Below, one piece after another: positions 11,571 through 24,700 of a stretch of 64,000 bases of DNA. The notes under the pieces are model-generated. The model had not been told where the DNA came from. It saw only the letters and a list, made by a program, of their open reading frames with translations, and did no database searches. Origin of the DNA: Hydractinia symbiolongicarpus (taxonomy: Eukaryota > Cnidaria > Hydrozoa > Anthoathecata > Hydractiniidae); the NCBI RefSeq assembly GCF_029227915.1, contig NC_079875.1, forward strand, positions 1,922,001 through 1,986,000. The letters run 5' to 3'. Numbering within the stretch: position 1 is the first letter of the stretch; each line of letters opens with the position of its first letter. The translations under genes were made by a program, and so were the position numbers.

Positions 11571-14500
11571 TTTATTCAGCATCTCATCAAAAATGAAAAC
11601 ATTTTTAAAAACTACAAGTCTCATGGGCTTTAGTGGTGAAATAATAATTTAAAAAATCGTTCGGAAAATGAGTTTACACCCCGGGTACTTTCTTTGTATA
11701 CTTTTGACTATACGGGCCGAGTCCGGGATTTACGGGAAATCGCAGGTTTTCGTTTGCCGGCGATTAAACTTCTTTTATTCAGCGTCTCATCAAAAATGAA
11801 AACATTTTTGAAAACTACAAGTCTCATGCGTTTTAGTGGTGAAAAAATAATTTAAAAAATAGTTCAGGAAATGAGTTTACTCCCTGGGTACTTTCTTTGT
11901 ATACTTTTGACTATACGGGCCGAGTCCGGGGTTTACGGGAAATGGCGGGTTTTTGTTTGCCGGCGATTAAACTTCTTTTATTCAGCGTCTCATCAAAAAT
12001 TAAAACATTTTTGAAAACTACAAGTCTCATGGGCTTTAGTGGTGAAATAATAATTTAAATAATCGTTTGGGAAATGAGTTTACTCCCTGGGTACTTTCTT
12101 TGTATACTTTTGACTATACGGGCTGAGTCCGGGATTTACGGGAAATAGCAGGTTTTCGTTTGCCGGCGATTAAACTTCTTTTATTCAGCGTCTCATCAAA
12201 AATGAAAACATTTTTGAAAACTACAAGTCTCATGCGTTTTAGTGGTGAAAAAATAATTTAAAAAATCGTTCGGGAAATGAGTTTACACCCTGGGTACTTT
12301 CTTTGTATACTTTTGACTATACGGGCCGAGTCGGGGATTTACGGGAAATCGCAGGTTTTCGTTTGCCGGCGATTAAACTTCTTTTATTCAGCGTCTCATC
12401 AAAAATGAAAACATTTTTAAAAACTAAAAGTCTCATGGGCTTTAGTGGTGAAATAATAATTTAAATAATCGTTTGGGAAATGAGTTTACTCCCTGGGTAC
12501 TTTCTTTGTATACTTTTGACTATACGGGCCGAGTCTGGGATTTACGGGAAATAGCAGGTTTTCGTTTGCCGGCGATTAAACTTCTTTTATTCAGCGTCTC
12601 ATTAAAAATGAAAACATTATTGAAAACTACAAGTCTCATGCGTTTTAGTGGTGAAAAAATAATTTAAAAAATCGTTCGGGAAATCAGTTTACACCCTGGG
12701 TACTTTCTTTGTATACTTTTGACTATACGGGCCGAGTCGGGGATTTACGGGAAATCGCAGGTTTTCGTTTGCCGGCGATTAAACTTCTTTTATTCAGCGT
12801 CTCATCAAAAATGAAAACATTTTTGAAAACTACAAGTCTCATGCGTTTTAGTGGTGAAAAAATAATTTAAAAAATCGTTCGAGAAATGAGTTTACACCCT
12901 GGGTACTTTCTTTGTATACTTTTGACTATACGGGCCGAGTCCGGGATTTACGGGAAATCGCAGGTTTTCGTTTGCCGGCGATTAAACCACTTTCATTAAG
13001 CCTCTCATCAAAAATGAAAAGATTTCTAAAAACTACAAGTCTCATGCGTTTTAGTGGTGAATAAATGAATTAAAAAATCGTTCGGGAAATGAGTTTACTC
13101 CCTGGGTACTATCTTTGTATACTTTTGACTATACGGGCCGAGTCCGGGATTTACGGGAAATCGCAGGTTTTCGTTTGCCGGCGATTAAACTTCTTTTATT
13201 CAGCGTCTCATCAAAAATGAAAACATTTTTGAAAACTACAAGTCTTATGCGTTTTAGTGGTGAAAAAAGAATTTAAAAAATCGTTCGGGAAATGAGTTTA
13301 CACCCTGGGTACTTTCTTTGTATACTTTTGACTATACGGGCCGAGTCGGGGATTTACGGGAAATCGCAGGTTTTCGTTTGCCGGCGATTAAACTTCTTTT
13401 ATTCAGCGTCTCATCAAAAATGAAAACATTTTTGAAAACTACAAGTCTCATACGTTTTAGTGGTGAAAAAATAATTTAAAAATTCGTTCTGGAAATGAGT
13501 TTACTCACTGGGTACTTTCCTTGTATACTTTTAACTATACGGGCCGAGTCCGGGATTTACGGGAAATCGCAGGTTTTCGTTTGCCGGCGATTAAACTTCT
13601 TTTATTCAGCATCTCATCAAAAATGAAAACATTTTTAAAAACTACAAGTCTCATGGGCTTTAGTGGTGAAATAATAATTTAAAAAATCGTTCGGAAAATG
13701 AGTTTACACCCCGGGTGCTTTCTTTGTATAATTTTGACTATACGGGCCGAGTCCGGGATTTACGGGAAATCGCAGGTTTTCGTTTGCCGGCGATTAAACT
13801 TCTTTTATTCAGCGTCTCATCAAAAATGAAAACATTTTTGAAAACTACAAGTCTCATGCGTTTTAGTGGTGAAAAAATAATTTAAAAAATAGTTCAGGAA
13901 ATGAGTTTACTCCCTGGGTACTTTCTTTGTATACTTTTGACTATACGGGCCGAGTCCGGGGTTTACGGGAAATGGCGGGTTTTTGTTTGCCGGCGATTAA
14001 ACTTCTTTTATTCAGCGTCTCATCAAAAATTAAAACATTTTTGAAAACTACAAGTCTCATGGGCTTTAGTGGTGAAATAATAATTTAAATAATCGTTTGG
14101 GAAATGAGTTTACTCCCTGGGTACTTTCTTTGTATACTTTTGACTATACGGGCTGAGTCCGGGATTTACGGGAAATAGCAGGTTTTCGTTTGCCGGCGAT
14201 TAAACTTCTTTTATTCAGCGTCTCATCAAAAATGAAAACATTTTTGAAAACTACAAGTCTCATGCGTTTTAGTGGTGAAAAAAAAATTTAAAAAATCGTT
14301 CGGGAAATGAGTTTACACCCTGGGTACTTTCTTTGTATACTTTTGACTATACGGGCCGAGTCGGGGATTTACTGGAAATCGCAGGTTTTCGTTTGCCGGC
14401 GATTAAACTTCTTTTATTCAGCGTCTCATCAAAAATGAAAACATTTTTAAAAACTAAAAGTCTCATGGGCTTTAGTGGTGAAATAATAATTTAAATAATC

Positions 14501-15430
14501 GTTTGGGAAATGAGTTTACTCCCTGGGTACTTTCTTTGTATACTTTTGACTATACGGGCCGAGTCTGGGATTTACGGGAAATAGCAGGTTTTCGTTTGCC
14601 GGAGATTAAACTTCTTTTATTCAGCGTCTCATTAAAAATGAAAACATTATTAAAAACTACAAGTCTCATGCGTTTTAGTGGTGAAAAAATAATTTAAAAA
14701 ATCGTTCGGGAAATCAGTTTACACCCTGGGTACTTTCTTTGTATACTTTTGACTATACGGGCCGAGTCGGGGATTTACGGGAAATCGCAGGTTTTCGTTT
14801 GCCGGCGATTAAACTTCTTTTATTCAGCGTCTCATCAAAAATGAAAACATTTTTGAAAACTACAAGTCTCATGCGTTTTAGTGGTGAAAAAATAATTTAA
14901 AAAATCGTTCGAGAAATGAGTTTACACCCTGGGTACTTTCTTTGTATACTTTTGACTATACGGGCCGAGTCCGGGATTTACGGGAAATCGCAGGTTTTCG
15001 TTTGCCGGCGATTAAACCACTTTCATTAAGCCTCTCATCAAAAATGAAAAGATTTCTAAAAACTACAAGTCTCATGCGTTTTAGTGGTGAATAAATGAAT
15101 TAAAAAATCGTTCGGGAAATGAGTTTACTCCCTGGGTACTATCTTTGTATACTTTTGACTATACGGGCCGAGTCCGGGATTTACGGGAAATCGCAGGTTT
15201 TCGTTTGCCGGCGATTAAACTTCTTTTATTCAGCGTCTCATCAAAAATGAAAACATTTTTGAAAACTACAAGTCTTATGCGTTTTAGTGGTGAAAAAATA
15301 ATTTAAAAAATCGTTCGGGAAATGAGTTTACACCCTGGGTACTTTCTTTGTATACTTTTGACTATACGGGCCGAGTCGGGGATTTACGGGAAATCGCAGG
15401 TTTTCGTTTGCCGGCGATTAAACTTCTTTT
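11370..15430 (+). repeat. 10-mer HOR, 2,030 bp, two copies
   Basis: agttcagg at 11,861 and 13,891, the gtctgggatt monomer at 12,473 and 14,503, and agtcttatgcg near 13,241 and 15,271 all lie 2,030 bp (10 x 203) apart. The unit reuses monomer types of the preceding 9-mer (catacgttttag, gggctttag, agttcagg) and adds a ccactttcattaagcc monomer followed by a gaataaatgaatt monomer. Copies are almost identical over about two kilobases, with rare differences such as gaaaaaagaattt at 13,262 versus gaaaaaataattt. Confidence 0.85.
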
Positions 15431-15499
15431 ATTCAGCGTCTCATCAAAAATGAAAACATTTTTAAAAACTAAAAGTCTCATGGGCTTTAGTGGTGAAAT

Positions 15500-18350
15500 A
15501 ATAATTTAAATAATCGTTTGGGAAATGAGTTTACTCCCTGGGTACTTTCTTTGTATACTTTTGACTATACGGGCCGAGTCCGGGATTTACGGGAAATAGC
15601 AGGTTTTAGTTTGCCGGCGATTAAACTTCTTTTATTCAGCGTCTCATCAAAAATGAAAACATTTTTGAAAACTACAAGTCTCATGCGTTTTAGTGGTGAA
15701 AAAATAATTTAAAAAATTGTTCGAGAAATCAGTTTACACCCTGGGTACTTTCTTTGTATACTTTTGACTATACGGGCCGAGTCCGGGATTTACGGGAAAT
15801 CGCAGGTTTTCGTTTGCCGGCGATTAAACCACTTTCATTAAGCGTCTCATCAAAAATGAAAAGATTTCTGAAAACTACAAGTCTCATGCGTTTTAGTGGT
15901 GAATAAATGAATTAAAAATCGTTCGGGAAATGAGTTTACTCCCTGGGTACTATCTTTGTATACTTTTGACTATACGGGCCGAGTCCGGGGTTTACGGGAA
16001 ATGGCGGGTTTTCGTTTGCCGGCGATTAAACTTCTTTTATTCAGCGTCTCATCAAAAATGAAAACATTTTTGAAAACTACAAGTCTCAAGCGTTTTAGTG
16101 GTGAAAAGATAATTTAAAAAATCGTTTTGGAAATGAGTTTACTCACTGGGTACTTTCCTTGTATACTTTTAACTATACGGGCCGAGTCCGGGATTTACGG
16201 GAAATCGCAGGTTTTCGTTTGCCGGCGATTAAACTTCTTTTATTCAGCGTCTCATCAAAAATGAAAACATTTTTGAAAACTACAAGTCTCATACGTTTTA
16301 GTGGTGAAAAAATAATTTAAAAATTCGTTCTGGAAATGAGTTTACTCACTGGGTACTTTCCTTGTATACTTTTAACTATACGGGCCGAGTCCGGGATTTA
16401 CGGGAAATCGCAGGTTTTCGTTTGCCGGCGATTAAACTTCTTTTATTCAGCGTCTCATCAAAAATGAAAACATTTTTAAAAACTAAAAGTCTCATGGGCT
16501 TTAGTGGTGAAATAATAATTTAAATAATCGTTTGGGAAATGATTTTACTCCCTGGGTACTTTCTTTGTATACTTTTGACTATACGGGCCGAGTCCGGGGT
16601 TTACGGGAAATGGCGGGTTTTCGTTTGCCGGCGATTAAACTTCTTTTATTCAGCGTCTCATCAAAAATGAAAACATTTTTGAAAACTACAAGTCTCAAGC
16701 GTTTTAGTGGTGAAAAGATAATTTAAAAAATCGTTTTGGAAATGAGTTTACTCACTGGGTACTTTCCTTGTATACTTTTAACTATACGGGCCGAGTCCGG
16801 GATTTACGGGAAATCGCAGGTTTTCGTTTGCCGGCGATTAAACTTCTTTTATTCAGCGTCTCATCAAAAATGAAAACATTTTTGAAAACTACAAGTCTCA
16901 TACGTTTTAGTGGTGAAAAAATAATTTAAAAATTCGTTCTGGAAATGAGTTTACTCACTGGGTACTTTCCTTGTATACTTTTAACTATACGGGCCGAGTC
17001 CGGGATTTACGGGAAATCGCAGGTTTTCGTTTGCCGGCGATTAAACTTCTTTTATTCAGCGTCTCATCAAAAATGAAAACATTTTTAAAAACTAAAAGTC
17101 TCATGGGCTTTAGTGGTGAAATAATAATTTAAATAATCGTTTCGGAAATGATTTTACTCCCTGGGTACTTTCTTTGTATACTTTTGACTATACGGGCCGA
17201 GTCCGGGATTTACGGGAAATCGCAGGTTTTCGTTTGCCGGCGATTAAACTTCTTTTATTCAGCGTCTCATCAAAAATGAAAACATTTTTGAAAACTACAA
17301 GTCTCATGCGTTTTAGTGGTGAAAAAATAATTTAAAAAATAGTTCGGGAAATGAGTTTACTTCCTGGGTACTTTCTTTGTATACTTTTGACTATACGGGC
17401 CGAGTCCGGGATTTACGGGAAATAGCAGGTTTTCGTTTGCCGGCGATTAAACTTCTTTTATGCAGCGTCTCATCAAAAATGAAAACATTTTTGAAAACTA
17501 CAAGTCTCATGCGTTTTAGTGGTGAAAAAATAATTTAAAAAATTGTTCGAGAAATGAGTTTACACCCTGGGTAATTTCTTTGTATACTTTTGACTATACG
17601 GGCCGAGTCCGGGATTTACGGGAAATCGCAGGTTTTCGTTTGCCGGCGATTAAACCACTTTCATTAAGCGTCTCATCAAAAATAAAAAGATTTCTGAAAA
17701 CTACAAGTCTCATGCGTTTTAGTGGTGAATAAATGAATTAAAAATCGTTCGGGAAATGAGTTTACTCCCTGGGTACTATCTTTGTATACTTTTGACTATA
17801 CGGGCCGAGTCCGGGGTTTACGGGAAATGGCGGGTTTTCGTTTGCCGGCGATTAAACTTCTTTTATTCAGCGTCTCATCAAAAATGAAAACATTTTTGAA
17901 AACTACAAGTCTCAAGCGTTTTAGTGGTGAAAAGATAATTTAAAAAATCGTTTTGGAAATGAGTTTACTCACTGGGTACTTTCCTTGTATACTTTTAACT
18001 ATACGGGCCGAGTCCGGGATTTACGGGAAATCGCAGGTTTTCGTTTGCCGGCGATTAAACTTCTTTTATTCAGCGTCTCATCAAAAATGAAAACATTTTT
18101 GAAAACTACAAGTCTCATACGTTTTAGTGGTGAAAAAATAATTTAAAAATTCGTTCTGGAAATGAGTTTACTCACTGGGTACTTTCCTTGTATACTTTTA
18201 ACTATACGGGCCGAGTCCGGGATTTACGGGAAATCGCAGGTTTTCGTTTGCCGGCGATTAAACTTCTTTTATTCAGCGTCTCATCAAAAATGAAAACATT
18301 TTTAAAAACTAAAAGTCTCATGGGCTTTAGTGGTGAAATAATAATTTAAA
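15500..18350 (+). repeat. 9-mer HOR, 1,826 bp, ~1.5 copies, with internal 609-bp 3-mer
   Basis: The one-base-short gaattaaaaatcg at 15,909 returns at 17,735, and attgttcga at 15,716 returns at 17,542, both 1,826 bp apart (9 x 203 - 1). Inside the unit, the ggggtttacgggaaatggcggg monomer and its two followers are repeated 609 bp apart (near 15,982 and 16,591), a 3-mer. A gattttac variant follows each 3-mer. Several overlapping periods therefore coexist in this stretch. Confidence 0.75.
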
Positions 18351-19690
18351 TAATCGTTTGGGAAATGATTTTACTCCCTGGGTACTTTCTTTGTATACTT
18401 TTGACTATACGGGCCGAGTCCGGGATTTACGGGAAATCGCAGGTTTTCGTTTGCCGGCGATTAAACTTCTTTTATTCAGCGTCTCATCAAAAATGAAAAC
18501 ATTTTTGAAAACTACAAGTCTCATGCGTTTTAGTGGTGAAAAAATAATTTAAAAAATAGTTCGGGAAATGAGTTTACTCCCTGGGTACTTTCTTTGTATA
18601 CTTTTGACTATACGGGCCGAGTCCGGGGTTTACGGGAAATGGCGGGTTTTCGTTTGCCGGCGATTAAACTTCTTTTATTCAGCGTCTCATCAAAAATGAA
18701 AACATTTTTGAAAACTACAAGTCTCATGGGCTTTAGTGGTGAAATAATAATTTAAATAATCGTTTGGGAAATGAGTTTACTCCCTGGGTACTTTCTTTGT
18801 ATACTTTTGACTATACGGGCCGAGTCCGGGATTTACGGGAAATCGCAGGTTTTCGTTTTTGGCGATTAAACCACTTTCATTAAGCGTCTCATCAAAAATG
18901 AAAAGATTTCTGAAAACTACAAGTCTCATGCGTTTTAGTGGTGAATAAATGAATTAAAAAATCGTTCGGGAAATGAGTTTACTCCCTGGGTACTATCTTT
19001 GTATACTTTTGACTATACGGGCCGAGTCCGGGGTTTACGGGAAATGGCGGGTTTTCGTTTGCCGGCGATTAAACTTCTTTTATTCAGCGTCTCATCAAAA
19101 ATGAAAACATTTTTGAAAACTACAAGTCTCAAGCGTTTTAGTGGTGAAAAGATAATTTAAAAAATCGTTTTGGAAATGAGTTTACTCACTGGGTACTTTC
19201 CTTGTATACTTTTAACTATACGGGCCGAGTCTGGGATTTACGGGAAATCGCAGGTTTTCGTTTGCCGGCGATTAAACTTCTTTTATTCAGCGTCTCATCA
19301 AAAATGAAAACATTTTTGAAAACTACAAGTCTCTTACGTTTTAGTGGTGAAAAAATAATTTAAAAATTCGTTCTGGAAATGAGTTTACTCACTGGGTACT
19401 TTCCTTGTATACTTTTAACTATACGGGCCGAGTCCGGGATTTACGGGAAATCGCAGGTTTTCGTTTGCCGGCGATTAAACTTCTTTTATTCAGCGTCTCA
19501 TCAAAAATGAAAACATTTTTAAAAACTACAAGTCTCATGGGCTTTAGTGGTGAAATAATTATTTAAAAAATCGTTCGGGAAATGAGTTTACACCCCGGGT
19601 ACTTTCTTTGTATACTTTTGACTATACGGGCCGAGTCCGGGATTTACGGGAAATCGCAGGTTTTCGTTTGCCGGCGATTAAACTTCTTTT
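18350..19690 (+). repeat. Class B monomers, irregular order
   Basis: Ordinary class B monomers of the types seen on both sides, without a clean higher-order period that I could trace. One monomer near 18,857 is a base short where gccggcg became ttggcg. Nothing but satellite is present. Confidence 0.75.
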
Positions 19691-20910
19691 ATTCAGCGTC
19701 TCATCAAAAATGAAAACATTTTTGAAAACTACAAGTCTCATGCGTTTTAGTGGTGAAAAAATAATTTAAAAAATAGTTCGGTGCAATGCGTTTACTCCCT
19801 GGGTACTTTCTTTGTATACTTTTGACTATACGGGCCGAGTCCGGGATTTACGGGAAATAGCAGGTTTTCGTTTGCCGGCGATTAAACTTCTTTTATTCAG
19901 CGTCTCATCAAAAATGAGAACATTTTTGAAAACTACAAGTCTCATGGGCTTTAGTGGTGAAATAATAATTTAAATAATCGTTTGGGAAATGAGTTTACTC
20001 CCTGGGTACTTTCTTTGTATACTTTTGACTATACGGGCCGAGTCCGGGATTTACGGGAAATAGCAGGTTTTCGTTTGCCGGCGATTAAACTTCTTTTATT
20101 CAGCGTCTCATCATAAATGAAAACATTTTTGAAAACTACAAGTCTCATGCGTTTTAGTGGTGAAAAAATAATTTAAAAAATCGTTCGGGAAATGAGTTTA
20201 CACCCTGGGTACTTTCTTTGTATACTTTTGACTATACGGGCCGAGTCGGGGATTTACGGGAAATCGCAGGTTTTCGTTTGCCGGCGATTAAACTTCTTTT
20301 ATTCAGCGTCTCATCAAAAATGAAAACATTTTTGAAAACTACAAGTCTCATGCGTTTTAGTGGTGAAAAAATAATTTAAAAAATAGTTCGGTGCAATGCG
20401 TTTACTCCCTGGGTACTTTCTTTGTATACTTTTGACTATACAGCCCGAGTCGGGGATTTACGGGAAATAGCAGGTTTTCGTTTGCCGGCGATTAAACTTC
20501 TTTTATTCAGCGTCTCATCAAAAATGAGAACATTTTTGAAAACTACAAGTCTCATGGGCTTTAGTGGTGAAATAATAATTTAAATAATCGTTTGGGAAAT
20601 GAGTTTACTCCCTGGGTACTTTCTTTGTATACTTTTGACTATACGGGCCGAGTCCGGGATTTACGGGAAATAGCAGGTTTTCGTTTGCCGGCGATTAAAC
20701 TTCTTTTATTCAGCGTCTCATCAAAAATGAAAACATTTTTGAAAACTACAAGTCTCATGCGTTTTAGTGGTGAAAAAATAATTTAAAAAATCGTTCGGGA
20801 AATGAGTTTACACCCTGGGTACTTTCTTTGTATACTTTTGACTATGCGGGCCGAGTCGGGGATTTACGGGAAATCGCAGGTTTTCGTTTGCCGGCGATTA
20901 AACTTCTTTT
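19690..20910 (+). repeat. 3-mer HOR, 610 bp, two copies
   Basis: The distinctive gtgcaatgcg segment at 19,781 and 20,391, and the gagaac variant near 19,914 and 20,524, are 610 bp apart. The period is three monomers plus one base because the gtgcaatgcg monomer is 204 bp: tgcaatgcg replaces the usual gaaatgag. I noticed the gtgcaatgcg form only at these two places in the window. Confidence 0.85.
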
Positions 20911-21326
20911 ATTCAGCGTCTCATCAAAAATGAAAACATTTCTAAAAACTACAAGTCTCATGCGTTTTAGTGGTGAAAAAGTAATTTAAAAAATCGTTCG
21001 GGAAATGATTTTACTCCCTGGGTACTTTCTTTGTATACTTTTGACTATACGGGCCGAGTCTGGGATTTACGGGAAATAGCAGGTTTTCGTTTGCCGGCGA
21101 TTAAACTTCTTTTATTCAGCGTCTCATCAAAAATGAAAACATTTTTGAAAACTACAAGTCTCATGCGTTTTAGTTGTGAAAAAATAATTTAAAAAATCGT
21201 TCGGGAAATGAGTTTACTCCCTGGGTACTATCTTTGTATACTTTTGACTATACGGGCCGAGTCCGGGGTTTACGGGAAATGGCGGGTTTTCGTTTGCCGG
21301 CGATTAAACTTCTTTTATTCAGCGTC

Positions 21327-21732
21327 TCATCAAAAATGAAAACATTTTTGAAAACTACAAGTCTCATACGTTTTAGTGGTGAAGAAATAATTTAAAAATT
21401 CGTTCTGGAAATGAGTTTACTCACTGGGTACTTTCCTTGTATACTTTTAACTATACGGGCCGAGTCCGGGATTTACGGGAAATCGCAGGTTTTCGTTTGC
21501 CGGCGATTAAACTTCTTTTATTCAGCGTCTCATCAAAAATGAAAACATTTTTGAAAACTACAAGTCTCATACGTTTTAGTGGTGAAGAAATAATTTAAAA
21601 ATTCGTTCTGGAAATGAGTTTACTCACTGGGTACTTTCCTTGTATACTTTTAACTATACGGGCCGAGTCCGGGATTTACGGGAAATCGCAGGTTTTCGTT
21701 TGCCGGCGATTAAACTTCTTTTATTCAGCGTC
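21327..21732 (+). repeat. Two adjacent, practically identical monomers
   Basis: The monomer with gtctcatacg followed by ggtgaagaaataattt and aaattcgttctgg occurs at 21,361 and again at 21,564, exactly 203 bp apart, with no difference seen over the unit. Adjacent monomers elsewhere normally differ clearly, so this is a very recent single-unit duplication. The second copy lies at the start of the 14-mer HOR to its right. Confidence 0.8.
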
Positions 21733-24700
21733 TCATCAAAAATGAAAACATTTTTAAAAACTACAAGTCTCATGGGCTTTAGTGGTGAAATAATAATTTA
21801 AAAAATCGTTCGGGAAATGAGTTTACACCCCGGGTACTTTCTTTGTATACTTTTGACTATACGGGCCGAGTCCGGGATTTACGGGAAATAGCAGGTTTTC
21901 GTTTGCCGGTGATTAAACTTCTTTTATTCAGCGTCTCATCAAAAATGAAAACATTTTTGAAAACTACAAGTCTCATGCGTTTTAGTGGTGAAAAAATAAT
22001 TTAAAAAATAGTTCGGGAAATGAGTTTACTCCCTGGGTACTTTCTTTGTATACTTTTTACTATACGGGCCGAGTCCGGGGTTTACGGGAAATGGCGGGTT
22101 TTCGTTTGCCGGCGATTAAACGTCTTTTATTCAGCGTCTCATCAAAAATGAAAGCATTTTTGAAAACTACAAGTCTCATGGGCTTTAGTGGTGAAATAAT
22201 AATTTAAATAATCGTTTGGGAAATGAGTTTACTCCCTGGGTACTTTCTTTGTATACTTTTGACTATACGGGCCGAGTCCGGGATTTACGGGAAATAGCAG
22301 GTTTTCGTTTGCCGGCGATTAAACTTCTTTTATTCAGCGTCTCATCAAAAATGAAAACATTTTTGAAAACTACAAGTCTCATGCGTTTTAGTGGTGAAAA
22401 AATAATTTAAAAAATCGTTCGGGAAATGAGTTTACACCCTGGGTACTTTCTTTGTATACTTTTGACTATACGGGCCGAGTCGGGGATTTACGGGAAATCG
22501 CAGGTTTTCGTTTGCCGGCGATTAAACTTCTTTTATTCAGCGTCTCATCAAAAATGAAAACATTTTTAAAAACTAAAAGTCTCATGGGCTTTAGTGGTGA
22601 AATAATAATTTAAATAATCGTTTGGGAAATGAGTTTACTCCCTGGGTACTTTCTTTGTATACTTTTGACTATACGGGCCGAGTCTGGGATTTACGGGAAA
22701 TAGCAGGTTTTCGTTTGCCGGCGATTAAACTTCTTTTATTCAGCGTCTCATTAAAAATGAAAACATTATTGAAAACTACAAGTCTCATGCGTTTTAGTGG
22801 TGAAAAAATAATTTAAAAAATCGTTCGGGAAATGAGTTTACACCCTGGGTACTTTCTTTGTATACTTTTGACTATACGGGCCGAGTCGGGGATTTACGGG
22901 ATATCGCAGGTTTTCGTTTGCCGGCGATTAAACTTCTTTTATTCAGCGTCTCATCAAAAATGAAAACATTTTTGAAAACTACAAGTCTCATGCGTTTTAG
23001 TGGTGAAAAAATAATTTAAAAAATCGTTCGAGAAATGAGTTTACACCCTGGGTACTTTCTTTGTATACTTTTGACTATACGGGCCAAGTCCGGGATTTAC
23101 GGGAAATCGCAGGTTTTCGTTTGCCGGCGATTAAACCACTTTCATTAAGCCTCTCATCAAAAATGAAAAGATTTCTGAAAACTACAAGTCTCATGCGTTT
23201 TAGTGGTGAATGAATGAATTAAAAAATCGTTCGGGAAATGAGTTTACTCCCTGGGTACTATCTTTGTATACTTTTCACTATACGGGCCGAGTCGGGGATT
23301 TACGGGAAATCGCAGGTTTTCGTTTGCCGGCGATTAAACTTCTTTTATTCAGCGTCTCACCAAAAATGAAAACATTTCTAAAAACTACAAGTCTCATGCG
23401 TTTTAGTGGTGAAAAAGTAATTTAAAAAATCGTTCGGGAAATGAGTTTACTCCCTGGGTACTTTCTTTGTATACTTTTGACTATACGGGCCGAGTCTGGG
23501 ATTTACGGGAAATAGCAGGTTTTCGTTTGCCGGCGATTAAACTTCTTTTATTCAGCGTCTCATCAAAAATGAAAACATTTTTGAAAACTACAAGTCTCAT
23601 GCGTTTTAGTGGTGAAAAAATAATTTAAAAAATCGTTCGGGAAATGAGTTTACTCCCTGGGTACTTTCTTTGTATACTTTTGACTATACGGGCCGAGTCT
23701 GGGATTTACGGGAAATAGCAGGTTTTCGTTTGCCGGCGATTAAACTTCTTTTATGCAGCGTCTCATTAAAAATGAAAACATTATTGAAAACTACAAGTCT
23801 CATGCGTTTTAGTGGTGAAAAAATAATTTAAAAAATCGTTCGGAAAATGAGTTTACACCCTGGGTACTTTCTTTGTATACTTTTGACTATACGGGCCGAG
23901 TCGGGGATTTACGGGAAATCGCAGGTTTTCGTTTGCCGGCGATTAAACTTCTTTTATTCAGCGTCTCATCAAAAATGAAAACATTTTTGAAAACTACAAG
24001 TCTCATGCGTTTTAGTGGTGAAAAAATAATTTAAAAAATCGTTCGAGAAATGAGTTTACACCCTGGGTACTTTCTTTGTATACTTTTGACTATACGGGCC
24101 GAGTCCGGGATTTACGGGAAATCGCAGGTTTTCGTTTGCCGGCGATTAAACCACTTTCATTAAGCCTCTCATCAAAAATGAAAAGATTTCTGAAAACTAC
24201 AAGTCTCATGCGTTTTAGTGGTGAATGAATGAATTAAAAAATCGTTCGGGAAATGAGTTTACTCACTGGGTACTTTCCTTGTATACTTTTACCTATACGG
24301 GCCGAGTCCGGGATTTACGGGAAATCGCAGGTTTTCGTTTGCCGGCGATTAAACTTCTTTTATTCAGCGTCTCATTAAAAATGAAAACATTTTTGAAAAC
24401 TACAAGTCTCATACGTTTTAGTGGTGAAGAAATAATTTAAAAATTCGTTCTGGAAATGAGTTTACTCACTGGGTACTTTCCTTGTATACTTTTAACTATA
24501 CGGGCCGAGTCCGGGATTTACGGGAAATCGCAGGTTTTCGTTTGCCGGCGATTAAACTTCTTTTATTCAGCGTCTCATCAAAATGAAAACATTTTTAAAA
24601 ACTACAAGTTTCATGGGCTTTAGTGGTGAAAAAATAATTTAAAAAATAGTTCGGGAAATGAGTTTACTCCCTGGGTACTTTCTTTGTATACTTTTTACTA

